Positions 1-9,339 of a stretch of DNA of 64,000 nucleotides are shown piece by piece (position 1 is the stretch's first letter; each line of letters starts with the position of its first letter). Location of the stretch: contig JAACJG010000006.1 of assembly GCA_009917695.1 (NCBI GenBank), positions 1-64,000 on the forward strand, in the 5' to 3' direction. This DNA is from Candidatus Rifleibacterium amylolyticum. Lineage in GTDB: Bacteria; Muiribacteriota; Ozemobacteria; Ozemobacterales; Ozemobacteraceae. The translations under genes and the position numbers were made by a program. Below the pieces are notes generated by a model, which was given only the letters and a program-made list of their open reading frames with translations, was not told the origin of the DNA and ran no database searches.

Positions 1-100
1 CCAGCTTTTCATTTCATTGTTAGCCCGACCAACTTACGCACAGCACCCAGCCAGCCCGGCGGTTCCGCTGCATCTTTGATCAGCGGAGGCTTCAGCCCAA

Positions 101-293
101 GAGTGAGGGGCAGGCGCGGGGCGGTGTCCGTCTAATGCGGCTATTAGCCGGCACACCCTAAAGGGTGCGAGCCGGAGCCGGTGGAACCTAAGGCGCAAAG
201 GACATGAAGAAAAGCGACAGGGATGGCGGCTTTTTGGCGTGGGCTTTGCTTTTCCTGAGCGATCCGACCCCCCGTTCATCTTGCCCCTCACTC
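101..293. other. Intergenic element bounded by a 12-bp perfect inverted repeat, possibly a structured RNA or MITE-like element
   Basis: GAGTGAGGGGCA (101-112) pairs with TGCCCCTCACTC (282-293); internal hairpins at 123-157 and 154-167. Confidence 0.45.
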
Positions 294-475
294 GCAGCCG
301 CCGGGCGGTGTTAGCAGCTGCAACTGCTTAGAGGCTTAAACGGCTGTATATTCGCCTGATGCCACTGCTTCCGGTGTCGGCATGCCGTCTTCCTTGAAGC
401 CTTCAAGATGAAATTCGAGTCACCCTGCAAAAATTAAGTAAGCCACAACCGTTTATCAGCCGATGATTAGCAGTA

Positions 476-1024
476 ATGAAACTTGCAAAAAAAATCATCT
501 TTTTTTCGCTCATGCTTGTTCTGGCAGCAAGCCAGTCCGGCTGTATACAAAAGGCGCTGTTCCCCGAGGCTCATTTTACCGTAGTATCTGTGACGCCAGA
601 CAAATTACGTGCAACAGTAACTGAAACGACCGCAGCAGAAGGCAGCGAGGAAACAACTGGAACAGAGACAAAAGTCACGCTGCCATCAACTGTTATCAGC
701 CTGAATTCTGATTCTCAGATACCAGCTGATCTGGTTTCCTTCTCGATTCATTATACGACCAGACTTGGCGAGGCCATTCCTGCTGTCGCAGTTCCAGAAA
801 CACCTTACAGCTTGAAAATTACTCCCGGTGAAGCGGTAGAAGTTCCAATGAGTCCTTATACAACCAGATTATATACTTTGCTTGAGCTCACCAGGGCCGA
901 TATTTCGCCGGTTAACGCAAGAATGACCTTTTTATTGAAAGATGGCAACGGCAACAAAGTTCATGTTGAGGCCAGCTGTCTTATTTATGCGACCTGGGAC
1001 GAAATCGAGGGTGATGGCGCCTGA
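476..1024 (+). CDS. Putative lipoprotein, unknown function
   Basis: ORF 182 aa; N-terminal signal with lipobox-like AASQSGC. Confidence 0.75.
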   Translation: MKLAKKIIFFSLMLVLAASQSGCIQKALFPEAHFTVVSVTPDKLRATVTETTAAEGSEETTGTETKVTLPSTVISLNSDSQIPADLVSFSIHYTTRLGEAIPAVAVPETPYSLKITPGEAVEVPMSPYTTRLYTLLELTRADISPVNARMTFLLKDGNGNKVHVEASCLIYATWDEIEGDGA

Positions 1025-1044
1025 TAGATTTTTCAACAAATGCA

Positions 1045-1082
1045 AAAAAAGAGTCGCCTCTGAACGAGGCGACTCTTTTTTA
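1045..1082. terminator. Rho-independent terminator, probably bidirectional
   Basis: AAAAAAAGAGTCGCCTC-TGAAC-GAGGCGACTCTTTTTT between convergent genes. Confidence 0.9.
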
Positions 1083-1105
1083 ATACTCAGTATTTCAGAG
1101 ACTGA

Positions 1106-1846
1106 TTACTGTTTATTCATTTTGCTTTTGAGGGCTTCCATCTGTTTGAAGGCATCCTGGGTGCGGGCATCGCCTTCGCCAAATTCATATTTCAGATTCT
1201 GATAGCGCAGGAACAGGCGATAAATGTCGTCTTCATCGACCCTGGGTTCCCATTCAGCGTCGGCCCATTCAGCTTTTTTGAGATCGACATTGAATTTATA
1301 GGGTCTGGCCATATCAGATTCGGGGTCGCAATGAGTAGCAAAACCAGAGCGAACGACCAGGCCGCGGTTTGTCTTGCGACTGCGGGCAGCAACAGCTCCT
1401 TCGGTGACCGACAGAGAAGTGCGCTTGCGTGAGCCAACGGCTATCTCAAATTCAGTACCTCTGATACCTGCGACGAGAGTCGGAGTTTCGATCTTGAATT
1501 CAGTTCCACGCTTGGTGAATTTATACCAGGTCTTGCCCTTGAAAACCTTTATGCTGAGCGGCTGAACTTCGACGAGCGTGCGTTCTTTGATGCGCATGAG
1601 CGTACCGTCGGCATAGACCAGAGTAGCCTTTGACTCTCTCAGGGTTTCAAGCAGGTCACCAGCATACAAATCGACAGATTGCGTAATGACATCTGTTCTG
1701 GCGCTGCCAACACGGGTCAGCTTCACCTGACCGCTGATTATTTCAAGCTTGGCATCGAGAGCCACCAGCTTGCTGTTTTCAGCCCAGGCAGAAGTAAAGC
1801 ACATGATAAAACATACAAACAGGAAGCACAGCTTGGTGCAGTTCAT
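1106..1846 (-). CDS. FecR-domain secreted protein
   Basis: Signal peptide and FecR-like core (GDLLETLRESKATLVYADGTLMRIKERT...TPTLVAGIRGTEFEIAV); ATG at 1846 has GGAGG upstream, so preferred over 1870. Confidence 0.8.
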   Translation of the reverse strand: MNCTKLCFLFVCFIMCFTSAWAENSKLVALDAKLEIISGQVKLTRVGSARTDVITQSVDLYAGDLLETLRESKATLVYADGTLMRIKERTLVEVQPLSIKVFKGKTWYKFTKRGTEFKIETPTLVAGIRGTEFEIAVGSRKRTSLSVTEGAVAARSRKTNRGLVVRSGFATHCDPESDMARPYKFNVDLKKAEWADAEWEPRVDEDDIYRLFLRYQNLKYEFGEGDARTQDAFKQMEALKSKMNKQ

Positions 1847-1941
1847 CGTATAAAGCCTCCTTGACCACAAAAGGTCGAATTACCGAAGTTTCCTAAATTA
1901 TAAGAATGGCCTGGCAAGGTGTCAATGGCAGGACGCGCAAA

Positions 1942-2553
1942 TTATTTGGTTGCGGGTTGTTCAGCCTGACGATTCTGTACATGTTCGGCAAAAATATTGG
2001 TCAATTCACCAATAGCGGCGTCAAGATCGTCGTTAATCACAGCATATCGATACTGGTCGCGATAATCCAGCTCTTTGCGGGCATTTTCGAGGCGGTGCCT
2101 GAGGGAATGTTCGCTGTCCATGTTGCGCTTGCGAATGCGGCTTTCGAGTTCGTCGAAAGTTGGCGGCAGAATAAAGATCATGATAGATTCAGGAAACTTC
2201 TCGCGAATCTTCATGGCTCCCTGCACATCGATATTCAAGATCACATGGCGACCGGCTTCGAGATTGTCGACGAGAAAACGGCGGGGAGTTCCATAATAGT
2301 TGCCGTGTACAAATGCCCATTCGGCAAATTCTTCACGTTCTATTGCCTTTTCAAACTCTTCGGCCGTGCAGAAAAAGTATTCCTGACCGTTGGTTTCGCC
2401 ACCACGTGGTGCGCGCGAAGTGGTCGAGATCGAATAGACGACGTCTGGCGCAAATTTGCTGACGATAGCATTGCACAAGACTGTCTTGCCGACCCCGGAA
2501 GGTCCGGAAACAATGAAAAGATAGCCCTTTCGGGGAGTTTGAGATGAGTTCAT
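1942..2553 (-). CDS. gmk: Guanylate kinase
   Basis: LFIVSGPSGVGKT P-loop, STTSRAPRGGETNGQEYFF. Confidence 0.95.
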   Translation of the reverse strand: MNSSQTPRKGYLFIVSGPSGVGKTVLCNAIVSKFAPDVVYSISTTSRAPRGGETNGQEYFFCTAEEFEKAIEREEFAEWAFVHGNYYGTPRRFLVDNLEAGRHVILNIDVQGAMKIREKFPESIMIFILPPTFDELESRIRKRNMDSEHSLRHRLENARKELDYRDQYRYAVINDDLDAAIGELTNIFAEHVQNRQAEQPATK

Positions 2554-2560
2554 CGTCGTA

Positions 2561-4099
2561 TTATTTTTTTCGGGAAATCAGTGACAGGCCGGTCATGGCT
2601 GCCGGTTTTTCGATACCAAGAAGTTCGAGCACCGTAGGTGCAATGTCGCAAAGGCGCCCTTCGGGCCTGAGTTCGTAAGATGATCTGGAAAGAATGCAGC
2701 ATGGTACAGGGTTAACCGTGTGTTCGGTAAAAGCCTCGCCGGTTTCGTTATCAACCATCTGCTCGGCATTGCCGTGGTCAGCGGTGATAATACAGTCGTA
2801 ACCCTTTTCGTAAGCGACCGGGATCGCCTTCGACAGCACGCAGTCGACGGTGCTGACAGCTTTCATGGCCGCTTCCATTATACCGGTATGACCAACCATG
2901 TCGCAGTTGGCAAAATTAACCATAATGAAACCGTATTTTTCGCTTCTCAACTTATCAACAAGATATTCGCCAACTTCAAACGCCGACATCTCGGGTTTGA
3001 GATCGTAGGTCTTAACCTTTGGGCTTGGTATCATGTGTCTGTCTTCGAGCGAGAAGGGAGGCTCATAACCGCCATTAGTGAAATAGGTGACATGCGCGTA
3101 TTTTTCGGTCTCGGCCAGTCGCAGCTGCGGAATTTTGTTATCAGCCAGAATGGAACCGAGAACGTTGTCGAGGCGCTGCGGGGCGAATATGACCGGAAAC
3201 TTGAATTCGTCAGAATAATGAGTGAAGCTGAGATAGTCTACCCGCATGTCTTTGCGCTTGAACTCTTCGAATTCAGGCTGAGTAAAGACCTTGCTGATCT
3301 GGCGCATGCGGTCGGCTCTGAAATTGAAGGCAAGAATGGTGTCGCCTTCGTCTATGGTCGCAACCGGGTCGCCGTTGGCTTCGATTACCACCGGTATGAC
3401 GAATTCGTCGGTCACGTTGACCTTGTAAGAAGCTTCCATGGCAAGAACCGGATCAGTGGCGCGGTTACCGACGCCATGCACGAGGGCCAGATAAGCCTTT
3501 TCCACTCTTTCCCAGCGATTGTCGCGGTCCATGGCGTAATAACGACCCGAAATGGTGGCGATTTGTCCAACCCCGATTTCACGGGTGCGTTCAACCAGAT
3601 CTCTGATAAAATGTACACCACTGGTCGGCGAAGTATCGCGGCCATCGGTGAAAGCATGAATGAAAACCCGGGTGAGTCCCTGGTCTTTCGCCAGCTTCAG
3701 AATAGCACTGATATGATTGATGTGGCTGTGAACGCCACCGTCGGAAACCAGTCCGTAGAGATGCAGCGCCTTGCCCGACTGTTTGAGGCGAGCGAAAGCT
3801 TCGAGCATGGTTTTGTTTTCGAAAAATGAGCCGTCTTCAATAGCGAGATTGATGCGGGTGATGTCCTGATAGACGATGCGCCCGGCACCTATGTTGAGAT
3901 GGCCTACTTCAGAATTGCCCATCTGGCCTTCGGGAAGACCGACATCCAGCCCTGAGGCGCCAAGACGTGTAAATGGGCGTTCTTCGAAGAGCTTGTTGAT
4001 GAATTCAGGATTAGCCGCATGAACAGCGTTGCCTTCAGTGGCTTCTGAAATGCCAAAGCCATCGAGAATGATCAGCAGGACTTTTGATTTTGCTTCCAT
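2561..4099 (-). CDS. gpmI: 2,3-bisphosphoglycerate-independent phosphoglycerate mutase
   Basis: ILDGFG, MGNSEVGHLNIGAGR, HAFTDGRDT, TADHGNAEQM motifs; 512 aa. Confidence 0.96.
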   Translation of the reverse strand: MEAKSKVLLIILDGFGISEATEGNAVHAANPEFINKLFEERPFTRLGASGLDVGLPEGQMGNSEVGHLNIGAGRIVYQDITRINLAIEDGSFFENKTMLEAFARLKQSGKALHLYGLVSDGGVHSHINHISAILKLAKDQGLTRVFIHAFTDGRDTSPTSGVHFIRDLVERTREIGVGQIATISGRYYAMDRDNRWERVEKAYLALVHGVGNRATDPVLAMEASYKVNVTDEFVIPVVIEANGDPVATIDEGDTILAFNFRADRMRQISKVFTQPEFEEFKRKDMRVDYLSFTHYSDEFKFPVIFAPQRLDNVLGSILADNKIPQLRLAETEKYAHVTYFTNGGYEPPFSLEDRHMIPSPKVKTYDLKPEMSAFEVGEYLVDKLRSEKYGFIMVNFANCDMVGHTGIMEAAMKAVSTVDCVLSKAIPVAYEKGYDCIITADHGNAEQMVDNETGEAFTEHTVNPVPCCILSRSSYELRPEGRLCDIAPTVLELLGIEKPAAMTGLSLISRKK

Positions 4100-4247
4100 A
4101 TTTCAAACCTTGTTAAAAATTGAAAATACCTCAGGTTTGGCGGATTATACCCGCGCTGGCATGGATATGTCAAATTTTAGCCGGTAAAGGCTTTATCAGT
4201 GCCATCAGCGTTGACTTTCACCAGTGACTCTGGTAAAAAAACAGTCT

Positions 4248-4850
4248 ATGATCATTGCAGGACTGGGAAATCCCGGAAGAGAATACGAAAACACCAGACA
4301 CAACGCCGGCTTCTGGGCCGCCGATGCGATTGCCGCCAAATTCAGAGTCGATCTGAACATTCGTCAGCATCAGGCGCTTACCGGTCATTTACTGCTGCAC
4401 GGGCAGCAGCACATTCTGGCCAAGCCGCTGACTTATATGAATCTTTCCGGCGAAGCTGTTGCCGGACTGATGCTCGAAAACAGCATTCCACCAGAAGAAC
4501 TGCTGGTGATACTCGACGACATCAATCTGCCGGCCGGCCGGATAAGAATGCGGGCCTGCGGCAGCGATGGCGGGCATAATGGCCTGAAATCAATCATCAG
4601 TCATATCGGCCGCAACTTCTGGCGGCTGCGCATAGGAGTCGGGCAACCGGCAGGCGATGAAACTGTTCCTCACAACAAGCTGGTATCACATGTCCTCGGA
4701 ACAGTGACCCCAGAAGAAATGGCTGTATTTCGCCTGGTTCTCGCCGAATTGCCTGAGATGGCAGCTCTCTGGCTTCTTGGCATGGGCAACAAAGCAATGA
4801 CCCGCTACAACGGCGTTGATTTTCTACACCCCGAAACTTCTGATGATTGA
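4248..4850 (+). CDS. pth: Peptidyl-tRNA hydrolase
   Basis: MIIAGLGNPGREYENTRHNAGF, KPLTYMNLSGE, DDINLPAGRIRMRACGSDGGHNGLKSI. Confidence 0.95.
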   Translation: MIIAGLGNPGREYENTRHNAGFWAADAIAAKFRVDLNIRQHQALTGHLLLHGQQHILAKPLTYMNLSGEAVAGLMLENSIPPEELLVILDDINLPAGRIRMRACGSDGGHNGLKSIISHIGRNFWRLRIGVGQPAGDETVPHNKLVSHVLGTVTPEEMAVFRLVLAELPEMAALWLLGMGNKAMTRYNGVDFLHPETSDD

Positions 4851-4925
4851 ATGATGAAAATGCAGCTATTGCATTATCAATAAGGCTGCTTTATAATGGC
4901 ACTGATTTGTAACTGAATGAGGTTG

Positions 4926-5546
4926 CTGATGGAAGATGTTACCACCCTGACCAAAATACAGCTCGACGCTCTCAGAGAGGTCGGCAACATCGGTTCTGGC
5001 AATGCCGCCAGCGCGCTGGCGCAATTTCTAAACCGCAAAATCGACATGGCAGTGCCAAGCGCTACCATTCTTGACTTCAAAGATATTCCTTCTTTGCTGG
5101 GTGGCCCGGGCACCCGTGTAATGGGCATATTTTTGAAGGTTCTCGGCGAAATCTCCGGGCGTTTTCTCCTGCTGATCCCGGAAAAAACGTCAATAAAATT
5201 ACTTCAGACCCTGATACCCGGCTGCGAAATTGAAGATCCGCTCAACATGTCGGAACTTGAAGGTTCCTGCATGCGTGAAGTCGGCAACATTCTGGCCGGC
5301 GCTTTTCTGAATGCGCTCTCATCTCTTACCCAGACGCCGATGCTCAACTCGCTGCCATCGATGACCTATGACATGGCTGGAGCCATGATCGACAGTGTGG
5401 TTGCCGACATGACAGCGGTCAGCGACAAGGTTCTGATGATTGAAACCTCGTTCATCGAAAGCGAAGAAGACTTGCGGATACACATCTTTCTGCTGCCCGA
5501 GCCCAAGTCTTTAACTCTGTTATTGCAGAAGATCGGAGTAATCTAA
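4926..5546 (+). CDS. cheC: CheC-family chemotaxis phosphatase
   Basis: LDALREVGNIGSGNAASALA and EVGNILAGAFLNALSSL motif pair typical of CheC/CheX/FliY. Confidence 0.88.
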   Translation: MMEDVTTLTKIQLDALREVGNIGSGNAASALAQFLNRKIDMAVPSATILDFKDIPSLLGGPGTRVMGIFLKVLGEISGRFLLLIPEKTSIKLLQTLIPGCEIEDPLNMSELEGSCMREVGNILAGAFLNALSSLTQTPMLNSLPSMTYDMAGAMIDSVVADMTAVSDKVLMIETSFIESEEDLRIHIFLLPEPKSLTLLLQKIGVI

Positions 5547-5549
5547 GAC

Positions 5550-6038
5550 ATGTCTGTCGTTATTCCGGTCGGCATGGGCGAGTTGAAGGTAGCCAGAAGT
5601 CCCGCTACTCTGGCGGTATACGGCATCGGCTCCTGCGTGATTGTTTCGCTGTATGACACCAAAAGCAGAGTCGGCGGCGTTGCCCATGTCATGCTGCCAG
5701 ACTCCAGCGGCATCGATAAAGAGCGCCTGAACCCCAACAAGTTTGCTGACACTGCAATTCCAGCTCTTTATGATGCCATAAAGTCTGAAGATGGCGTATT
5801 CAAAGCGAACCTGCACGCAAAAATCGTCGGCGGCTCAGAAATGTTTCCGCCAACCGAAGATTTCGAAAACAATATAGGCCGCGATAACACTGCGGCTGTA
5901 AAAAAGGCTCTTAAAAAAATGGGGTTCCCGATTATCGCCGAAGATACAGGCGGGAAGCGCGGACGTTCGATTGAATTTGATCTCGAATCCGGCCTTATAA
6001 GGCTTTCGATACTTGGCGAAGAGACAAGAGAACTGTAA
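5550..6038 (+). CDS. cheD: Chemoreceptor glutamine deamidase CheD
   Basis: GIGSCVIVSLYDTKSRVGGVAHVMLPDS, KIVGGSEMF; immediately downstream of cheC. Confidence 0.92.
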   Translation: MSVVIPVGMGELKVARSPATLAVYGIGSCVIVSLYDTKSRVGGVAHVMLPDSSGIDKERLNPNKFADTAIPALYDAIKSEDGVFKANLHAKIVGGSEMFPPTEDFENNIGRDNTAAVKKALKKMGFPIIAEDTGGKRGRSIEFDLESGLIRLSILGEETREL

Positions 6039-6440
6039 ATGACCAGATTATCATTGCTCATGGGTTTGTTCATGGCTGTTACCGTAACCGGCATCGTCGT
6101 GCTGCTTGCGGTAATGGGCAATGTCAACTCAGGCACAATGATCTATCGCGGTTGCGTGATATTTTTCATTTTTGGCACACTTGGCACGATTCTCGGCAGC
6201 TTTCTCGAAGTCCTGCTGCTGCCAGGCTCAACCGAAAAGGAAACCGAAAAACTCAAACAGGAAATGATGCTCGAAGACACCGAACTGCAGGCTGAGCTCG
6301 GTGATCTTCTCGATGACAACAACACCAGGCACAGACCGGAAAATTATGGCACCCCTACCGATGAATCCGGACAGAACGCAAAAGCAAGGTCTTACAACAG
6401 TACAATGACCTCGCATGGTGATTCTGCCGCGGTTTCATAA
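6039..6440 (+). CDS. Small membrane protein, unknown function
   Basis: Two predicted TM segments then an acidic cytoplasmic tail; starts directly after the cheD stop. Confidence 0.7.
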   Translation: MTRLSLLMGLFMAVTVTGIVVLLAVMGNVNSGTMIYRGCVIFFIFGTLGTILGSFLEVLLLPGSTEKETEKLKQEMMLEDTELQAELGDLLDDNNTRHRPENYGTPTDESGQNAKARSYNSTMTSHGDSAAVS

Positions 6441-6464
6441 GGCAGCCAGACACGGAGGGATGAT

Positions 6465-7304
6465 GTGAACAAAGAACTTCTGGTAGGAAACGAATCGCAG
6501 GAAATTACTGATCCAAAGCTGAAGGCCCGCCTTCAGGACGAAGAGGACCAGAACCTCTGGGAACAGTACAAAACCAATCATGACCAGCGCATAAAAGACG
6601 CACTGATCATGAAATATGCATCATTCGTTAAATACGTGGCCGGCCGCATTGCGGTCAATCTGCCCAGCAACGTCGAATTCGACGACCTCGTCAGCTATGG
6701 AATCCTTGGTCTGATCGATGCCATCGACAAGTATGATTCTGACCGCAACGTCAAATTCAAAACCTACGCCAAGACCCGTATTCGCGGAGCAATATTCGAT
6801 GAACTGCGCGTTCTTGACTGGACGCCCAGATCGATTCGCCAGAAAGCCCGCAAACTCGAAAAGGCTTATGCCAAACTCGAAGGCAAACTCGGGCGTGATG
6901 CACGCGATGAAGAAGTCGCCGAATATCTCAACATCGACATCTCAGAACTGCACAAACTTTTTGACGAAACCAAAAAGTCTCTGCTGCTCTCGCTCGACGA
7001 AATCTTTTATGACGACGAAGAAGGCTCTTCCCGCTTCGACTTCATCGAAGACCAGAAAAGCGATAATCCCCAGACCAAAATCGAAGAGGCAGAGGCCAAA
7101 AAGATTCTGGCCGACGCTATTTCCAAGCTTTCTGACCGCGAACGCATGGTAATCACCCTGTATTACTACGAAGAACTCACTTCCAAAGAAATCGGAAAAA
7201 TCCTCGGAGTCTCAGACTCACGCGTTTCTCAACTGCATACCAAGGCGATATTGCGTCTGCGCGGCCGACTCAGCCGCATCAAGGAAGCACTGATGACAAG
7301 CTGA
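6465..7304 (+). CDS. RNA polymerase sigma factor, FliA/WhiG (sigma-28) family
   Basis: DDLVSYGILGLIDAIDKYD, FKTYAKTRIRGAIFDELRVLDWTPRSIR, C-terminal HTH LTSKEIGKILGVSDSRVSQL. Confidence 0.93.
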   Translation: MNKELLVGNESQEITDPKLKARLQDEEDQNLWEQYKTNHDQRIKDALIMKYASFVKYVAGRIAVNLPSNVEFDDLVSYGILGLIDAIDKYDSDRNVKFKTYAKTRIRGAIFDELRVLDWTPRSIRQKARKLEKAYAKLEGKLGRDARDEEVAEYLNIDISELHKLFDETKKSLLLSLDEIFYDDEEGSSRFDFIEDQKSDNPQTKIEEAEAKKILADAISKLSDRERMVITLYYYEELTSKEIGKILGVSDSRVSQLHTKAILRLRGRLSRIKEALMTS

Positions 7305-7322
7305 TATTCAGCTATTTTCAAG

Positions 7323-7358
7323 CGCGGCGCTGCTGAGCATGGCAGCGCCGCGTTTTTT
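7323..7358 (+). terminator. Rho-independent terminator
   Basis: GCGGCGCTGC-TGAGCATG-GCAGCGCCGC followed by GTTTTTT. Confidence 0.9.
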
Positions 7359-7362
7359 ATCT

Positions 7363-7408
7363 AAAACAAAACCGGTCACCGCTTACGCGATGACCGGTTT
7401 TGTTTGCC
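7363..7408. terminator. Second hairpin terminator, likely bidirectional
   Basis: AAAACAAAACCGGTCA...TGACCGGTTTTGTTT between convergent genes. Confidence 0.8.
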
Positions 7409-7418
7409 ACCCTGTTTT

Positions 7419-8045
7419 TCAGGTGTGTTTTACTTCTTCAGCACCCTCATCGAGTTCGATTACAACAGTTGCAGCGCCACTGTCAGCACCTTCAATCTTG
7501 AACTGTTTGATCAATTCGCTCAACTCGGTAGCATTCGCGGCAAGCTTCTTGAATTTGTCATCGCTTTCGAGGCTGTCGAGCTTAACAGCGATGTCATCTG
7601 AAAGGGTTTTGGCTTTGGCCAGAGTCACTCTGAACTTCTTCAGCAGATCGTTCAGCGCCGCCGCCAGCTCTTTGAGATTATCGTTACGGCGCAGGCTGAC
7701 TTCAAAAGTGAGGTCACCCTCGCTGATGCGCTTTATACTCTGTTCGAGCTTATAGGCCGGGCCGGCAGTCTGGTGTGAATACATGACGCTGACAATGAAT
7801 ACGATTATCACATTAACAAAAATCAGTACAACCAGACGTGGCCAGAATTCAGAAACGAAATCCTGTAGAACCATCGTCAGACTGCGCACTTCGCCCACTG
7901 TTTTGGTGGTGTTCACAAAATAAGAACCAAGTACGTATATGTTGCAGGCCGTAATAACCGCAACCAGAAAGGTCAGAAGCAGAATTGTTCCGGCAAATCT
8001 GCTCTGCATGTCTTTAGCAATAAAATAATTCTTACGCTGGCTCAA
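7419..8045 (-). CDS. Membrane protein with HAMP-like domain (chemoreceptor-like, no signalling hub)
   Basis: Two TM segments; GPAYKLEQSIKRISEGDLTFEVSLRRNDNLKELAAALNDLL; TTG start with upstream GGAGGG. Confidence 0.7.
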   Translation of the reverse strand: MSQRKNYFIAKDMQSRFAGTILLLTFLVAVITACNIYVLGSYFVNTTKTVGEVRSLTMVLQDFVSEFWPRLVVLIFVNVIIVFIVSVMYSHQTAGPAYKLEQSIKRISEGDLTFEVSLRRNDNLKELAAALNDLLKKFRVTLAKAKTLSDDIAVKLDSLESDDKFKKLAANATELSELIKQFKIEGADSGAATVVIELDEGAEEVKHT

Positions 8046-8272
8046 TGCTCAAACCCTCCTGAGGGGCAAATATCTTGAAGACTGTGTTTATCTTACTAAC
8101 TGCCTGTTTTTTTGTCAATGTAATACGACAGCTGATTTCTACAAAAGCTCATTCACAGTTGCCATCCTGAATAAAGCCCATCGCCTCAGAAAGCGAATCA
8201 ATCTATGAATCATTATCCAAAGAATGGCAGCGGGAGGTAAAAAAACAGACGTTCTTTGCCGAGTTGGATAAC

Positions 8273-8674
8273 ATGAAAAAACGTCTCTGCAAATTTTTAC
8301 CAATACTGTTACTGGCGTTGATGACTGCCGGATGCGAAAGCAGCAGCAGCAAAAACCCGACAACCGCTGATACCAGCTATTTTCAGACCGGCATCGCCTC
8401 ATGGTATGGTGCCGAGTATCAGGGAAGCCCAACTGCTTCCGGAGAACGTTTCGACCGCAACGCCATGACCGCAGCCCACAAAGAACTGCCTTTTGATACC
8501 TGGGTTCAGGTATACAACCTCGAAAACGGGCGCAAGGTCAGAGTGCGCATCAACGATCGCGGACCATTCGTCGAAGGGCGCATAATCGATCTTTCAGAAA
8601 AAGCCGCCGATGAGCTTGGCATGAAAATAGCCGGCCTGGCTCAGGTCGGCATTGAAATAGTTTCGGGGCCGTGA
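8273..8674 (+). CDS. RlpA-family septal ring lipoprotein
   Basis: Lipobox LMTAGC; GIASWYGAEYQGSPTASGERFD...VRINDRGPFVEGRIIDLSEKAADELGM. Confidence 0.93.
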   Translation: MKKRLCKFLPILLLALMTAGCESSSSKNPTTADTSYFQTGIASWYGAEYQGSPTASGERFDRNAMTAAHKELPFDTWVQVYNLENGRKVRVRINDRGPFVEGRIIDLSEKAADELGMKIAGLAQVGIEIVSGP

Positions 8675-8678
8675 CGGC

Positions 8679-9131
8679 TCAGAGCTGGTTGTCTTCGTCG
8701 CCCTTCGCAGTATAGCGCTGATTTTCGTAAATCGCCCAGCCAGTCATGCGCCCGCTTTTGCCCTTATAGGGAGCGTAAACATGGCCGCCGCGATGATCAT
8801 ATATATACTGTCCATAGAACTGCACGAGACGACCGACATCAAATCTGATCGTTTCTGAACCAGTTATATTATAGGTAAAATCAAATTCGGCCAGATTGTC
8901 GCGGGTTTTAATGCGACAACTGACGGAATCGGTTGCTACCTGCGGATAAACCTGCACAATATTGCCGCCGTCGCGTACTTCTGCTTCTGGCAGTTTCTGT
9001 TCAAAAGCAGCTGCTACGGTAAGATCCTGGCTGAAATAATTGGCCAGGATAAAAATGGTGAAAACAACTATTGGTATGGCAACGAGAATGGCTTTGTCCT
9101 GCCACGTCAATTCTGGTGGTCGTTTGCTCAC
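8679..9131 (-). CDS. Hypothetical single-TM protein
   Basis: 150 aa ORF; N-terminal TM segment. Confidence 0.6.
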   Translation of the reverse strand: MSKRPPELTWQDKAILVAIPIVVFTIFILANYFSQDLTVAAAFEQKLPEAEVRDGGNIVQVYPQVATDSVSCRIKTRDNLAEFDFTYNITGSETIRFDVGRLVQFYGQYIYDHRGGHVYAPYKGKSGRMTGWAIYENQRYTAKGDEDNQL

Positions 9132-9339
9132 AGATCATGACTCCCTGTGTGTATGCATGTTTCGAAAAAAACAATAGCACAACTTTACGGCCGGCGTCCA
9201 TTGCCAAAGATATTTTTTTTACTGCTAAACAATCGCTGCCCGGATGTCGATTCATTTACTACGGCATAACGAAGGAATTCATGGACGGGTTCCTGACAAA
9301 CCAAAATTTCCGAAACGCCGGAACTGCAAGGAGCGCAAC

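Noticed and set aside
34-291. ORF of 85 aa on the minus strand
   Set aside because: Low-complexity Arg/Pro/Ala composition, overlaps the inverted-repeat element, no recognisable motif or SD.
439-466. Sigma-28-like promoter (TAAG-N16-GCCGATGA) upstream of the first lipoprotein, tempting because a FliA/WhiG sigma is encoded nearby
   Set aside because: It would start transcription within a few bases of the ATG at 476, and the -35 box is imperfect.
2720-3829. 369-aa ORF antisense to gpmI
   Set aside because: Mirror ORF of a strongly conserved housekeeping gene; no independent motifs.
8100-8272. Possible riboswitch upstream of the RlpA-like gene
   Set aside because: No recognised riboswitch core such as the GEMM signature; only weak hairpins.
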